From assembly GCA_003612515.1 (NCBI GenBank), contig RAZB01000001.1, forward strand, positions 186,001 through 250,000: 64,000 nt of DNA. Reading direction: 5' to 3'. The notes beneath the pieces are model-generated. The model saw only the letters and a list, made by a program, of their open reading frames with translations, did no database searches and was not told where the DNA came from. The position numbers were made by a program, and so were the translations under genes. The stretch's first letter is position 1; each line of letters starts with the position of its first letter. Source of the DNA: a bacterium D16-34. GTDB lineage: Bacteria > Actinomycetota > Coriobacteriia > Coriobacteriales > Eggerthellaceae. Of this stretch, positions 9,441 to 17,548 are shown one piece after another.

Positions 9441-9977
9441 ATGGCTGAACAATACGGATTCTACGTAGATACAAGCCGCTGCATTAAATGCTGGGCATGC
9501 GTTGTTGCCTGCAAACAGTGGCATGAAATTGAGGCAGGAACAGTGTCTCGCCGTAATGTACAAGAGACCGTTGAGGGTACGTTCCCCGAGGTTAAGCGTA
9601 ACTTCGAGTCGCTCTCATGCATGCATTGCGAAAACCCGCTCTGCCTTGCCAACTGCCCACAAGGCGCCATCAGCAAACGCGACGAAGATGGCGTTGTAGT
9701 TGTTGACGAAGAGCTCTGCATTGGCTGCAAGACCTGCTCAAGCGCCTGCCCATTCGACGTACCGCAATACACCGAAGTTGAAGGCGGCGGGTTTAAGATG
9801 GACAAATGCGACACATGCTTATCTATCGGTCGTGAGGACGATCAGCCTCATTGCGTATTGACGTGCCCGGTACAAGCACTGCATTTCGGTCCGCTTTCAG
9901 AGATGGAAGAAGCTGCTAAAGCAAAAGGCGGTAGCCGCATGGACGGTGAAACAACCCCAAGCGTATTCGTCTCATAA
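9441..9977 (+). CDS. DmsB-like four-cluster ferredoxin subunit
   Basis: Electron-transfer partner of the preceding oxidoreductase, 178 residues. Four Cys clusters are visible: CIKCWACVVAC near residue 13, CMHCENPLCLANC near 58, CIGCKTCSSAC near 94 and CDTCLSIGRED...CVLTC near 124. They would bind four iron-sulfur clusters in the DmsB/NrfC arrangement. It has no signal peptide and so would travel through the Tat pathway bound to the catalytic subunit. The gene starts 3 bases after its partner's stop and is followed by a strong terminator. The lack of a membrane subunit leaves open how electrons arrive. Confidence 0.92.
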   Translation: MAEQYGFYVDTSRCIKCWACVVACKQWHEIEAGTVSRRNVQETVEGTFPEVKRNFESLSCMHCENPLCLANCPQGAISKRDEDGVVVVDEELCIGCKTCSSACPFDVPQYTEVEGGGFKMDKCDTCLSIGREDDQPHCVLTCPVQALHFGPLSEMEEAAKAKGGSRMDGETTPSVFVS

Positions 9978-10018
9978 GGCATAACACACTCCAGGCCTTT
10001 TTGGTCTGATCCATCCTC

Positions 10019-10063
10019 AAGACAGGCGTCGCCACTTCCCTCCCTTTTTGCGACGCCTGTCTT
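10019..10063 (+). terminator. Terminator after the iron-sulfur subunit
   Basis: A perfect 14-bp stem, 10019-10032 with 10050-10063, is followed by ATACTTTAC. The torD gene downstream has its own SD and so may be expressed from readthrough or its own promoter. Confidence 0.8.
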
Positions 10064-10134
10064 ATACTTTACAAGAAGCGTAAATTTAAGAAACGTAGTA
10101 ACTCACGCATCAGCTCACGTCCAAAAGGAGGGTT

Positions 10135-10731
10135 ATGAATAACACCGAACTACAAGAATTCCTGCAACAAAGCACTTTTGCTTACCGCTTCTTGTCACGT
10201 GCCTTTATTGGAGCACCTGACAAGGCCTTTATTGATATTGTGCTCGATGAGCCCGCCACACAAACTTTGTTGCCTGAGTTTTATCGCGAAGCTCAAAGCG
10301 CAGATCGCGAAGCTTTGCGAACCGATTTAGCCGCTGATTACAACCAACTCTTTTTGGGCATGAGCCCGCATCCTGTTGCTCCCTATGAGTCGGTCTATAC
10401 CTCAGAAGAGGGCTTGCTGATGCAAGAGGCACGCGATGAGATGGTTGAGTTATATAAGCATTATGGTCTGGCCGTTGATACCTCGTTTGATCTTCCCGAA
10501 GACCACATTGCACTTCAGCTGGAACTTGCCGCACATATCTCTCAGCTTGCACTTGACGCGTTCAGTGCCGACGATGAAGAGGGTGCTCTTTCCTTGGCGG
10601 CCGAGCTTGATATCTTTACCGATAAGCATCTGAACTGGGTAAACGCATTTTGCGATGACGTCCAAAAGCATGCACGCACATCGTTTTATTACAACCTTGC
10701 CGACCTTGCGCGAAAGACAATAGCGCTTTAA
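10135..10731 (+). CDS. TorD/DmsD-type molybdoenzyme maturation chaperone
   Basis: Cytosolic chaperone of 198 residues that should bind the Tat signal of the molybdenum subunit and help cofactor loading before export. The all-helical TorD features are visible: FAYRFLSRAF at the N-terminus, YNQLFLGMSPHPVAPYESVY near residue 66, and LPEDHIALQLELAAH near 120, where the family has its E-PDH motif. AAAAGGAGG lies just before the ATG. Its last four bases overlap the end of the convergent Fic-like gene. Its location after the oxidoreductase pair indicates it serves that enzyme. Confidence 0.9.
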   Translation: MNNTELQEFLQQSTFAYRFLSRAFIGAPDKAFIDIVLDEPATQTLLPEFYREAQSADREALRTDLAADYNQLFLGMSPHPVAPYESVYTSEEGLLMQEARDEMVELYKHYGLAVDTSFDLPEDHIALQLELAAHISQLALDAFSADDEEGALSLAAELDIFTDKHLNWVNAFCDDVQKHARTSFYYNLADLARKTIAL

Positions 10732-12065
10732 GACATCTCATTGGACGTATTCTCTGACGCTTGCAACGAGAGCGCTGCTTCGCCCAAGCGCACAATGCGC
10801 TCTCGTAAGTCGTCACAGGCGCGGAAAACAAAAGCTTTCCCTTCTTGCTCACGCACCAAATAGCCATCGCGCTCAAGCTCCAAAAAGTCCGCCCTCGCCG
10901 TGGCATACGCAACACGAAACATACGTTGATGTGGCGCAATGCGCAGCAGTGCATCAGGCTCACGAACAAGCGACGCTAAAATCGCCTTTTTCCTGTTATT
11001 GATATCCGATGACAAAATCTCATCAATGCGCTGATTGAGACGCTCAAGCTCTCCGATAGCCAACTCTAACCGATCAAGCTCTTCTAGATAAAGCTGTACG
11101 TTGACGGCAAAATACGACGTAAAGTCAAAGCCAAACCCATAGTCTTTCGACCAGTTATTAAACACCGCCTCCATGCGCGGAGTGTCCAGGTGCCCAAACG
11201 GATAATAGCCAACCGGCAGCCAACTCAAAACGGGAAAACCCCATTTGATGGCCATAATATTGCGAAGCAAAATACCTACGAGCGTGTTGAGGCAAGCAAA
11301 GACGTCGAAGTTCCAGAAAAACCACGACACATTAATAATGCGAAGAACCGGTCCGAAGCGAGACTCATCACCAAAGTCGTCGCTTGCGCGTTGACAAATG
11401 GCATCCAGGCAGTCCTTTGAACTTGGCGGCAACAAGCGCTCATCCAGCTTGCACACCTCGCCTCTGCGGGGCAACTGATTAGCATCTACTCCTTCTATGA
11501 GCTGGTAATAAAGCGTTTCGATCAGCCCGTGCGTGATTTCACGCTCTGCCAAATGTTCAGCTTCGTTGCTCAGCACAAAATAGTTTGAAATAACCCGATC
11601 GATATCATTTTCTAAGGGTGCACCAATAAAAATCTCATGGATGCGCTCTTCGGTAACTGAAATGCGATCAGCCTCTAGACCACGCGCAAGCGTTTGCTCT
11701 AAGAATCGGGTGATATAAGGAGACCCTTGCAGCGTTTGCAAAGATAAATCCAGCGGGAAATGTGTCGCACAGCGCAACTCAAGCATTTTTGAGTCAAACG
11801 AAAGCGCACTGGTGGTTACAAACCAAAAATCTGCATCGCGAAAAGGATCATCAGGTAGAAAAATTGCCGCCTGTTTGCGAATAGCAGTTAGAATCAGCCA
11901 TACTTCGTCTTTGGTATAGCCCTCAGGCAACTCAAAATCATCCAAGCTTTCATGAAGCAAAAGCCCCTGATCAGCAACGGTTCGAAGCTTTCGCAAACGT
12001 TCGTCACTCAGAAATTCTACCAAGTCTTGCGCGGCAATATGCTTTAAACCCTTCGCCATATTCAT
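10728..12065 (-). CDS. Fic-fold protein with degenerate active site and C-terminal winged helix
   Basis: Protein of about 445 residues with no standard name. The middle resembles the Fic domain: LLPPSSKDCLDAI near residue 212, PVLRIINVSWFFW near 239, then helix LLRNIMAIKWGFP, and DFTSYFAVNVQLYLEELDRL near 335. At the place of the catalytic HPFx[D/E]GNGR loop it has FDVFACLNTLVGI (about 253-265), so the His, Gly-Asn and Arg needed for AMP transfer are gone. The last 80 residues (RVAYATARADFLELERDGYL) look like the winged helix found after many Fic domains. I infer a regulator rather than an AMPylase. I chose the ATG at 12065; a TTG 36 bases upstream is possible. The promoter is embedded in a 15-bp operator array. 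Confidence 0.65.
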   Translation of the reverse strand: MNMAKGLKHIAAQDLVEFLSDERLRKLRTVADQGLLLHESLDDFELPEGYTKDEVWLILTAIRKQAAIFLPDDPFRDADFWFVTTSALSFDSKMLELRCATHFPLDLSLQTLQGSPYITRFLEQTLARGLEADRISVTEERIHEIFIGAPLENDIDRVISNYFVLSNEAEHLAEREITHGLIETLYYQLIEGVDANQLPRRGEVCKLDERLLPPSSKDCLDAICQRASDDFGDESRFGPVLRIINVSWFFWNFDVFACLNTLVGILLRNIMAIKWGFPVLSWLPVGYYPFGHLDTPRMEAVFNNWSKDYGFGFDFTSYFAVNVQLYLEELDRLELAIGELERLNQRIDEILSSDINNRKKAILASLVREPDALLRIAPHQRMFRVAYATARADFLELERDGYLVREQEGKAFVFRACDDLRERIVRLGEAALSLQASENTSNEMS

Positions 12066-12106
12066 TTCCAAACTCTCAATTTGAGGAGCAGTTATTATCA
12101 ATAGCG

Positions 12107-12165
12107 GATAGTACTATTATCAGTTTAGGATAATAGTACTATCAAAACCAGATATTACTATTATC
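12107..12165. promoter_or_regulatory. Operator array of three 15-bp sites
   Basis: GATAGTACTATTATC at 12107-12121 is followed after 7 bases by its exact reverse complement (12129-12143). A third copy with one mismatch lies at 12151-12165, in the same orientation as the first. A partial copy may lie at 12091-12099. The array lies 42 bases upstream of the Fic-like start and overlaps its promoter, and it is also just upstream of the divergent small-RNA promoter. It is strongly suggestive of cooperative binding by a dimeric regulator, possibly the Fic-like winged-helix protein itself. Confidence 0.8.
12116..12145 (-). promoter_or_regulatory. Predicted promoter of the Fic-like gene
   Basis: On the minus strand TTGATA (12145-12140) and GATAAT (12121-12116) are 18 bases apart. 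Both hexamers lie within or touch the 15-bp operator copies, so a bound regulator would block polymerase. Confidence 0.55.
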
Positions 12166-12178
12166 AATTTATATGATA

Positions 12179-12207
12179 TTGATAAACAATGATCAAATCA
12201 CTATAGT
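12179..12207 (+). promoter_or_regulatory. Predicted strong promoter of a small RNA
   Basis: TTGATA (12179-12184) and TATAGT (12202-12207) are separated by exactly 17 bases. Transcription would start near 12214. No gene follows on this strand; only a hairpin with a T-run does. Confidence 0.65.
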
Positions 12208-12213
12208 AACGAG

Positions 12214-12292
12214 TGTAAATGAGGATCGAAGGAAGCTTCAATCTGCCGCTGTGGGCATCTCCTTGTTTGAGGCTTCCATAGATCCTTTTTTA
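12214..12292 (+). ncRNA. Candidate small RNA of about 79 nt
   Basis: A good promoter leads directly into a terminator-like hairpin. Arms 12223-12227 with 12281-12285 and 12231-12241 with 12267-12277 form 16 pairs (one G-U) across a 3-by-3 internal loop, followed by six T. The 25-base apical loop contains TCTCCTT, complementary to the Shine-Dalgarno core AAGGAGA. This is the shape of a trans-acting, SD-masking small RNA. It diverges from the Fic-like gene with the operator array between them. The remaining bases to 12375 show no gene. Confidence 0.5.
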
Positions 12293-12375
12293 TAAGGGGA
12301 ACTATTGGGAAACTATTCATCACTGGATAGAACAGGCACGGAATATAGACACGCAAGCAAAGCTTGTGCCTACCA

Positions 12376-12411
12376 ATAAAAAGGGAGCCTCCATAGAGCT
12401 GGAAACTCCCT
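12376..12411 (-). terminator. Terminator of the universal stress protein gene
   Basis: On the minus strand AGGGAG pairs with CTCCCT (12406-12411 with 12382-12387), with inner TTCCA/TGGA pairs, and is followed by TTTTTATT. It lies 46 bases after the stop codon at 12457. Confidence 0.7.
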
Positions 12412-12456
12412 GTTCATATCGTAAGAGAGGGCTTACGTATGAATCCAAAAAAGCCG

Positions 12457-12900
12457 CTAATCTTGTTTAACGACCAAGACGTCGCAGCGCATGGAACGGA
12501 TCAAGAATGTGGAGACACTACCCACAAATGCATATTTGATATTCGAAAGACCGCGCTCTCCACAAACAACCAAATCCGGATCAACCGGCTCAATGAGCTG
12601 CTTGGCAAGCGTATCAGTCACACGACCAGCACGCACAATAAATTCGACGGATGGGATATTGGGGTTATCTGAAGCTTCTGCAAATATCTCAGATAAATCC
12701 TCGGCGATGCGCTGCTGGCTTTCGGCGCAAAGCGCTTCAAAATCAACTCCCGAAGCTTCATACGGTACCGAATCAATTACATGTCCGAACACCAAATCAG
12801 CGTGGTTTCCTGCAGCCAATGCAATAGCGCGCTGCGCAACAGCTTCTTGCGTTGAGCCACCATCAAGAGCAGCAAAAATGCACTTATAACGTTGAGCCAT
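12457..12900 (-). CDS. Universal stress protein, UspA family
   Basis: Single-domain Usp protein of 147 residues. The N-terminal strand with an acidic residue (KCIFAALDGG) and the C-terminal nucleotide-binding signature (VVCGERGLSNIKYAFVGSVS) match the ATP-binding subgroup, whose motif is G-2x-G-9x-G-S/T. The start at 12900 is favoured by AAAGGA 8 bases upstream; an in-frame ATG at 12930 lacks a site. It is probably involved in survival under starvation or oxidative stress. It has its own terminator and is preceded by the convergently unrelated TSUP gene on the same strand, 64 bases away. Confidence 0.88.
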   Translation of the reverse strand: MAQRYKCIFAALDGGSTQEAVAQRAIALAAGNHADLVFGHVIDSVPYEASGVDFEALCAESQQRIAEDLSEIFAEASDNPNIPSVEFIVRAGRVTDTLAKQLIEPVDPDLVVCGERGLSNIKYAFVGSVSTFLIRSMRCDVLVVKQD

Positions 12901-12963
12901 GACCTGTCCTTTCATCGGTTGATCACCCACAACAAGTATACCAGAGCGCTCAGCTTTCCAATC

Positions 12964-13680
12964 CTACGAGGAAGTTACAAGCAATACCAACCCAATACCT
13001 AGCAAAATGACGTACGTGCATTTCAAGAAACGTTCTTGACTGAGATGCTTTTGCAGACGCTGCCCTAAAAACGTAGCCACGATGGCTGCGGGAATACACC
13101 ACGCAATCACATCAAAAACAACCGGCGTGAAGCTTCCCTGCGCAAACGCAATGCATGCATACAAGAGATTCAAAATCATCCATACCGCAGAAAGCGTCGC
13201 GCGAAATTGCTGTTTATCGGTAATTTTCTGGATGGCATATATAACAAGCAAAGCCCCACCCGAAACAAACATTCCCTGGATAAGCCCCGCTAGCCCAATA
13301 ACAATCCAGAGTGCCCATTCGGGCAAAAAGCGCTGCTGTTTCGACAAAAGCCCACGCAGACCTACCACCACAATGATGACGCCATACACCTTCAAAAGCG
13401 CCGAAAGTGGCAAGAGTGTGTCCAACCAAATACCAATGAGCACAAATGGCAACATAACGCCAACCATTTTCGCCAATTCGCGCCAATGGATATGCTTATA
13501 GTTAATAAGCGCAAGCGAACCGCAAGCCAAAAAGCCCATGGTGTTGAGGATGGCCACCGAGCTCGTAAGACTCAAAAGCGTTGTTCCCACCGGCATAGCA
13601 AAGAGATTACCTGCAAAACCAGTAATAGCTTGAACCGTATACGCGAAGAAAAACGCCGCTATAAAAAGCGCCTTATCCAT
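12964..13680 (-). CDS. TauE/SafE (TSUP) family membrane transporter
   Basis: Integral membrane protein of 238 residues with about seven or eight hydrophobic helices. The two halves of the TSUP family are seen: ITGFAGNLFAMPVGTTL near residue 19 and GLAGLIQGMFVSGGALLVIY near 130, each with the Gly-rich motif of the family. Members move sulfite, sulfonates or other organic anions. It is transcribed divergently from the 5-oxoprolinase operon, with only 79 bases between the start codons, so it may import or export 5-oxoproline or a related acid. That link is inferred from position only. Confidence 0.85.
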   Translation of the reverse strand: MDKALFIAAFFFAYTVQAITGFAGNLFAMPVGTTLLSLTSSVAILNTMGFLACGSLALINYKHIHWRELAKMVGVMLPFVLIGIWLDTLLPLSALLKVYGVIIVVVGLRGLLSKQQRFLPEWALWIVIGLAGLIQGMFVSGGALLVIYAIQKITDKQQFRATLSAVWMILNLLYACIAFAQGSFTPVVFDVIAWCIPAAIVATFLGQRLQKHLSQERFLKCTYVILLGIGLVLLVTSS

Positions 13681-13759
13681 ATATGCTACAATCCTTACCT
13701 ACTTAACTATCGTTAAAACGGTATCAGATTGAACCCTCACCAGCAACTTATAGAAGCGG

Positions 13760-14494
13760 ATGGCTATGGCTCAGTTTAGTATCACTATTGCCGGAGATTC
13801 GGCAATCAATCTTGTTTTCGGTACCACAATCTCCCCTGAAACCAACGGGGTAATTCGCGGCGCAGTTCAAACGCTTGAGGCAGACCCAATTCCGGGAGTC
13901 ATAGAGCTCGTGCCTACCTTCTGCTCACTCATGGTGCTCTACGATTCGCTCGTTATCGGCGTAGACGAACTGTGCGAACGCGTTCGGGGTAAACTTCGCA
14001 ACCTCACCTCGTGCGCGCAAACCGTCAAACGCATCGTCAAAATTCCGGTGTGCTATGACGAAGAATTCGCACTCGACATGGACACGGTAGCAACCCATGC
14101 TCAACTCACGCCCGAAGAGGTTATCGCCCTTCATACTGGGCACGACTACCTCATCGACATGCTTGGTTTTCTTCCTGGTTTCGCCTATCTGGGCGGACTC
14201 GATGAGCGTTTGCACACCCCGCGCCTTGCCACCCCGCGCACCCGCTTAGAGGCAGGTTCTGTTGGCATCGGTGGCGCGCAAACGGGCGTATATCCGCTCC
14301 CCTCACCTGGTGGCTGGCAAATCATCGGCAGAACGCCGGTGAGACCCTATGATCCTGATCGCAATCCGCCCATTTTGTATGCGGCAGGCGATTATATGCG
14401 TTTTGTTCCCATTTCAAAATCGGAATATTTCGCCATTGACGCGCAGGTGCAAGCAGGCACATATGTGTGCGATGTTGTGCTTGAGGAGGTGTAG
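13760..14494 (+). CDS. pxpB: 5-oxoprolinase subunit PxpB (KipI family)
   Basis: Subunit of the ATP-dependent 5-oxoprolinase PxpABC, which opens 5-oxo-L-proline to L-glutamate. The protein has 244 residues. Family motifs are seen: VKIPVCYDEEFALD near residue 92, HTGHDYLIDMLGFLPGFAYL near 125, and SVGIGGAQTGVYPLPSPGGW near 170. In Bacillus the homologue KipI also inhibits the KinA kinase. The SD is weak (GAAGCGG) and a second in-frame ATG lies 6 bases on. This is the first gene of a tight six-gene operon and is followed 3 bases later by pxpC. Confidence 0.92.
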   Translation: MAMAQFSITIAGDSAINLVFGTTISPETNGVIRGAVQTLEADPIPGVIELVPTFCSLMVLYDSLVIGVDELCERVRGKLRNLTSCAQTVKRIVKIPVCYDEEFALDMDTVATHAQLTPEEVIALHTGHDYLIDMLGFLPGFAYLGGLDERLHTPRLATPRTRLEAGSVGIGGAQTGVYPLPSPGGWQIIGRTPVRPYDPDRNPPILYAAGDYMRFVPISKSEYFAIDAQVQAGTYVCDVVLEEV

Positions 14495-14497
14495 GAC

Positions 14498-15607
14498 ATG
14501 GGAGTTACCGTCAACAAGCCCGGCATCCTCACCACGGTACAAGATGCTGGACGCTTCGGATATCTTGGCAGTGGCTTTTCACCTTCTGGCGTCATGGATA
14601 AACGGGCATTTCGAATTGCCAATATTTTGGTGGATAACCCAAAAGACGCCCCAGCCTTGGAGTTTGTGCTCGCAGGACCGACGCTGCGTTTTACCACCAA
14701 CACCTATATTGCCATTACGGGGGGAGATTTTTCACCTCGGCTAGATGGCAAGCCGATCGCTTCGTATAAAGCGCATTTTGTGCGTCGCGGCCAAATGCTG
14801 AGCTTCGGAGCCCCTAAAACCGGTATGTATGGCTACCTTGCCGTAGCGGGCGGCTCGTTTACTCTTCCTGAAGTTATGGGGTCGCGTTCCACCAATCTTA
14901 AATGCGGCATTGGAGGAGTTGAAGGGCGCGCGCTCACTACCGGCGATTATCTTCGATTTGAAACGCGCAACTTAGATTATCTGGCAAATCTTGGCAGCCA
15001 TGTCCTAGAAGACGACGCGGACTTTTATGGCTTTAATCTTGACGAAGTTGTTCTGCGCGTGATTCCCGGTCCGCAAGAATCGCTCTTTAGCGAACGCGGC
15101 ATTGAAACTTTCTATTCGCAAGCCTACCAAACTACTTCCAAGTGTGATCGCATGGGATATAGGCTCGAAGGGCCTGAAATTGAAACTATTGATGGGTCTG
15201 ACATCATCTCTGATGGCATTGCTCTCGGAGCCATTCAAGTGCCCAGCCATGGACGACCTATTATCATGCTTGCTGATCGTCAAACAACTGGTGGGTACGC
15301 AAAAATTGGCACCGTGGCATCGGTGGACATTCCAAAACTTGTGCAATGTAAGCCCGGTAAATCCATTCGCTTTACCCCTATAAGTGTAGAAGTTGCCCAA
15401 GAGCTTCTTCGCAAAGAGGAAGAGAACTTGCAAGCACTCGAAAAAATTGTGCGCAGGCCATGCTACGGTGGGGTTTCGCCTCGCAAAACTGCGCGCCGCC
15501 TCACACCAATTCTGGAGAAACAAGCACGTATAAGTAACGGAAACAAGCTGTGGATTGAACTCGAAGAAGATCTCAAGCATCCTCAAAAAAGACGAGAACG
15601 AGCATAA
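14498..15607 (+). CDS. pxpC: 5-oxoprolinase subunit PxpC (KipA family)
   Basis: Partner of PxpB, 369 residues, cyclophilin-like fold shared with the carboxyltransferase part of urea amidolyase. Seen motifs are KPGILTTVQDAGRFGYLGSG near residue 6, AVAGGSFTLPEVMGSRSTNL near 125, RVIPGPQ near 188, TSKCDRMGYRLEG near 212 and the ADRQTTGGYAKIGTV strand near 260. AGGAGGT lies upstream of the ATG. PxpB and PxpC together bind ATP and phosphorylate 5-oxoproline, with PxpA completing hydrolysis. The C-terminus is basic. Its relation to biotin-dependent carboxyltransferases is interesting because accB and accC follow directly. Confidence 0.92.
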   Translation: MGVTVNKPGILTTVQDAGRFGYLGSGFSPSGVMDKRAFRIANILVDNPKDAPALEFVLAGPTLRFTTNTYIAITGGDFSPRLDGKPIASYKAHFVRRGQMLSFGAPKTGMYGYLAVAGGSFTLPEVMGSRSTNLKCGIGGVEGRALTTGDYLRFETRNLDYLANLGSHVLEDDADFYGFNLDEVVLRVIPGPQESLFSERGIETFYSQAYQTTSKCDRMGYRLEGPEIETIDGSDIISDGIALGAIQVPSHGRPIIMLADRQTTGGYAKIGTVASVDIPKLVQCKPGKSIRFTPISVEVAQELLRKEEENLQALEKIVRRPCYGGVSPRKTARRLTPILEKQARISNGNKLWIELEEDLKHPQKRRERA

Positions 15608-15662
15608 GCCCCACACTTAAAAAAACAATCGCCATCAGGTATTTCGGCATGAAGGAGACGTT

Positions 15663-16148
15663 ATGGAGACCAAAGACATTAAAGAGCTACTCAGCATCAT
15701 GGACGAGGGAGATTTGACCGCACTTCGCTTCGACGACGGCAATGTCAAAATTGAGCTAGAGCGCTCTCGCACCTCGCTTTCGTCTGCGGCAGCTCTACCC
15801 CTAGCAGAACGCGTCGGACAACTTCTGAGCGCCCGTGACGATGGCGCGAATGTGACCGAAGGCGTTCAAAGTGCAGCTCTTCCGGTTGACGAGACATCGG
15901 TCAATCTGGTTCGCAGCCCCATGATTGGCACGTTCTATACCGCTCCGAGCCCCGACGAAGAGCCTTTTGTGCGCATTGGTCAAGAAGTATTAACTGGTCA
16001 GACACTTGCTATCGTTGAAGCAATGAAGATGATGAATGAAATCACCGCTCCTGCCCCGGGCATCATCACCGAAATCCTTGCGGCAAACGGCACGCAGGTT
16101 GAATACGACCAGCCGCTTTTCCGTATTTCGACCGAGCCCACCGCCTAA
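15663..16148 (+). CDS. accB: Biotin carboxyl carrier protein
   Basis: BCCP of 161 residues. The C-terminal biotinyl domain carries VEAMKMMNEI, in which the Lys is biotinylated, preceded by the conserved SPMIGTFYTAPSPDEEPFV. The N-terminal helix (IKELLSIMDEGDLTALRF) is the usual BCCP dimerisation and docking element, followed by a linker. A GGAGACGTT site precedes the ATG. It lies in the 5-oxoprolinase operon, not with acetyl-CoA carboxylase subunits accA/accD, which are absent from this window. It may serve fatty-acid synthesis or a dedicated biotin enzyme built with PxpC-like subunits. Confidence 0.93.
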   Translation: METKDIKELLSIMDEGDLTALRFDDGNVKIELERSRTSLSSAAALPLAERVGQLLSARDDGANVTEGVQSAALPVDETSVNLVRSPMIGTFYTAPSPDEEPFVRIGQEVLTGQTLAIVEAMKMMNEITAPAPGIITEILAANGTQVEYDQPLFRISTEPTA

Positions 16149-16196
16149 GTTTGACCCATTCAAGCTTGCCTTACGCTAACTTCGCAGGAGAGATGC

Positions 16197-17546
16197 ATGT
16201 TTAATAAGGTTCTCATAGCAAATCGTGGCGAAATTGCCGTGCGCATTATTCGCGCGTGCCGAGCCATGGATATCAAGACCGTTGCGGTCTACTCAACCGC
16301 AGATCGTCAGGCGCTTCATACGTATTTGGCCGACGAGGCGGTCTGCATAGGCCCCGCTCCAGCACGTGACTCATACCTTAATACCACCGCAATTTTGACC
16401 GCTGCAAAAGGCACGGGGGCAGACGCGATACATCCGGGCTACGGGTTTTTGTCCGAGAATGCAACGTTTGCAAAAATGTGCCGCGACAATGGCATAACCT
16501 TTATTGGCCCGTCCCCTGAAGTCATCGATCGCATGGGCAACAAAAGCGCTGCTCGTCGCACTATGATGGAGGCAGGGGTGCCCGTAGTACCCGGCACCAA
16601 AAAGGGCATTCATGATGTCGAACAAGCCATTATTGAAGCGCGCAGCATTGGCTGGCCGATCATGATCAAAGCTTCTTCTGGCGGCGGCGGCAAAGGCATG
16701 CGCGTCTCAGAAACAGAAGAGGATTTCTTCGACCAATTCAACATCGCCCAGCGCGAAAGCGTTAATGCTTTTGGCGATAACACCATGTATTTGGAACGCT
16801 GCGTACTCAATCCACGCCACGTTGAAGTGCAGATCATTGCAGACAATCACGGCAACATTGTCGCCATGGGTGAGCGCGATTGCTCAGTTCAGCGCAACCA
16901 TCAGAAAATGATTGAGGAGAGCCCCTCGCCGCTTTTAGACGATACGCTGCGCGCACAAATGATGAACGATGCCGTTAAAGCTGCGCGGGCAGTTGGCTAT
17001 ACCTCTGCGGGTACCATCGAATTTTTGATGGACGAAAACCGCAACTATTACTTCATGGAGATGAATACCCGCATTCAGGTTGAACACTGCGTCACCGAAA
17101 TGGTCACTCACACCGACCTGATGGGTGAGATGATTCGCGTAGCTGCGGGCGATCCGCTCTCATTTACGCAAAATGATATCGTTTTGCAAGGGCATGCCAT
17201 CGAGTGTCGAATCAACGCCGAGATGCCCGAGCGCAACTTTATGCCGAGCCCTGGCGTGATCTCACAGATGCATCTACCGGGTGGCATGGGCGTGCGCGTC
17301 GACACCGCCGCCTACGATGGTTTTGAGATTTCGCCCTATTATGACTCGATGATTGCCAAGATTATTGTGCGCGGTCGAGATCGCAGAGAAGCAATTGCAA
17401 AAATGCGAACTGCACTTGAAGAGATGGTCATTGTTGGCGTGGATACGAACCTCGATTTCCAATTCGCCATTATGGAGAATGAAACATTTTGTGCAGGAAA
17501 AGCCGACACGAGCTTTATTGAGCGCTTCCTGAAAGGCGAAGTATAA
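16197..17546 (+). CDS. accC: Biotin carboxylase
   Basis: ATP-grasp enzyme of 449 residues that carboxylates biotin on BCCP using bicarbonate. The normal family length and motifs are present: [16 protein letters not shown] at the N-terminus, [13 protein letters not shown] near 83, [12 protein letters not shown] near 159, [16 protein letters not shown] near 232 and [15 protein letters not shown] near 287 with the catalytic Arg. The start has GGAGAG upstream. It follows accB by 48 bases and precedes the ycsI-type gene by 2 bases. No carboxyltransferase subunit lies in the operon except the distantly related PxpC. Confidence 0.95.
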   Translation: MFNKVLIANRGEIAVRIIRACRAMDIKTVAVYSTADRQALHTYLADEAVCIGPAPARDSYLNTTAILTAAKGTGADAIHPGYGFLSENATFAKMCRDNGITFIGPSPEVIDRMGNKSAARRTMMEAGVPVVPGTKKGIHDVEQAIIEARSIGWPIMIKASSGGGGKGMRVSETEEDFFDQFNIAQRESVNAFGDNTMYLERCVLNPRHVEVQIIADNHGNIVAMGERDCSVQRNHQKMIEESPSPLLDDTLRAQMMNDAVKAARAVGYTSAGTIEFLMDENRNYYFMEMNTRIQVEHCVTEMVTHTDLMGEMIRVAAGDPLSFTQNDIVLQGHAIECRINAEMPERNFMPSPGVISQMHLPGGMGVRVDTAAYDGFEISPYYDSMIAKIIVRGRDRREAIAKMRTALEEMVIVGVDTNLDFQFAIMENETFCAGKADTSFIERFLKGEV

Positions 17547-17548
17547 CG

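Noticed and set aside
12439-12672. Small frame between the small RNA and uspA as a possible target of the plus-strand promoter
   Set aside because: It is antisense to the uspA coding sequence, lacks family features and lies beyond the terminator of the small RNA.
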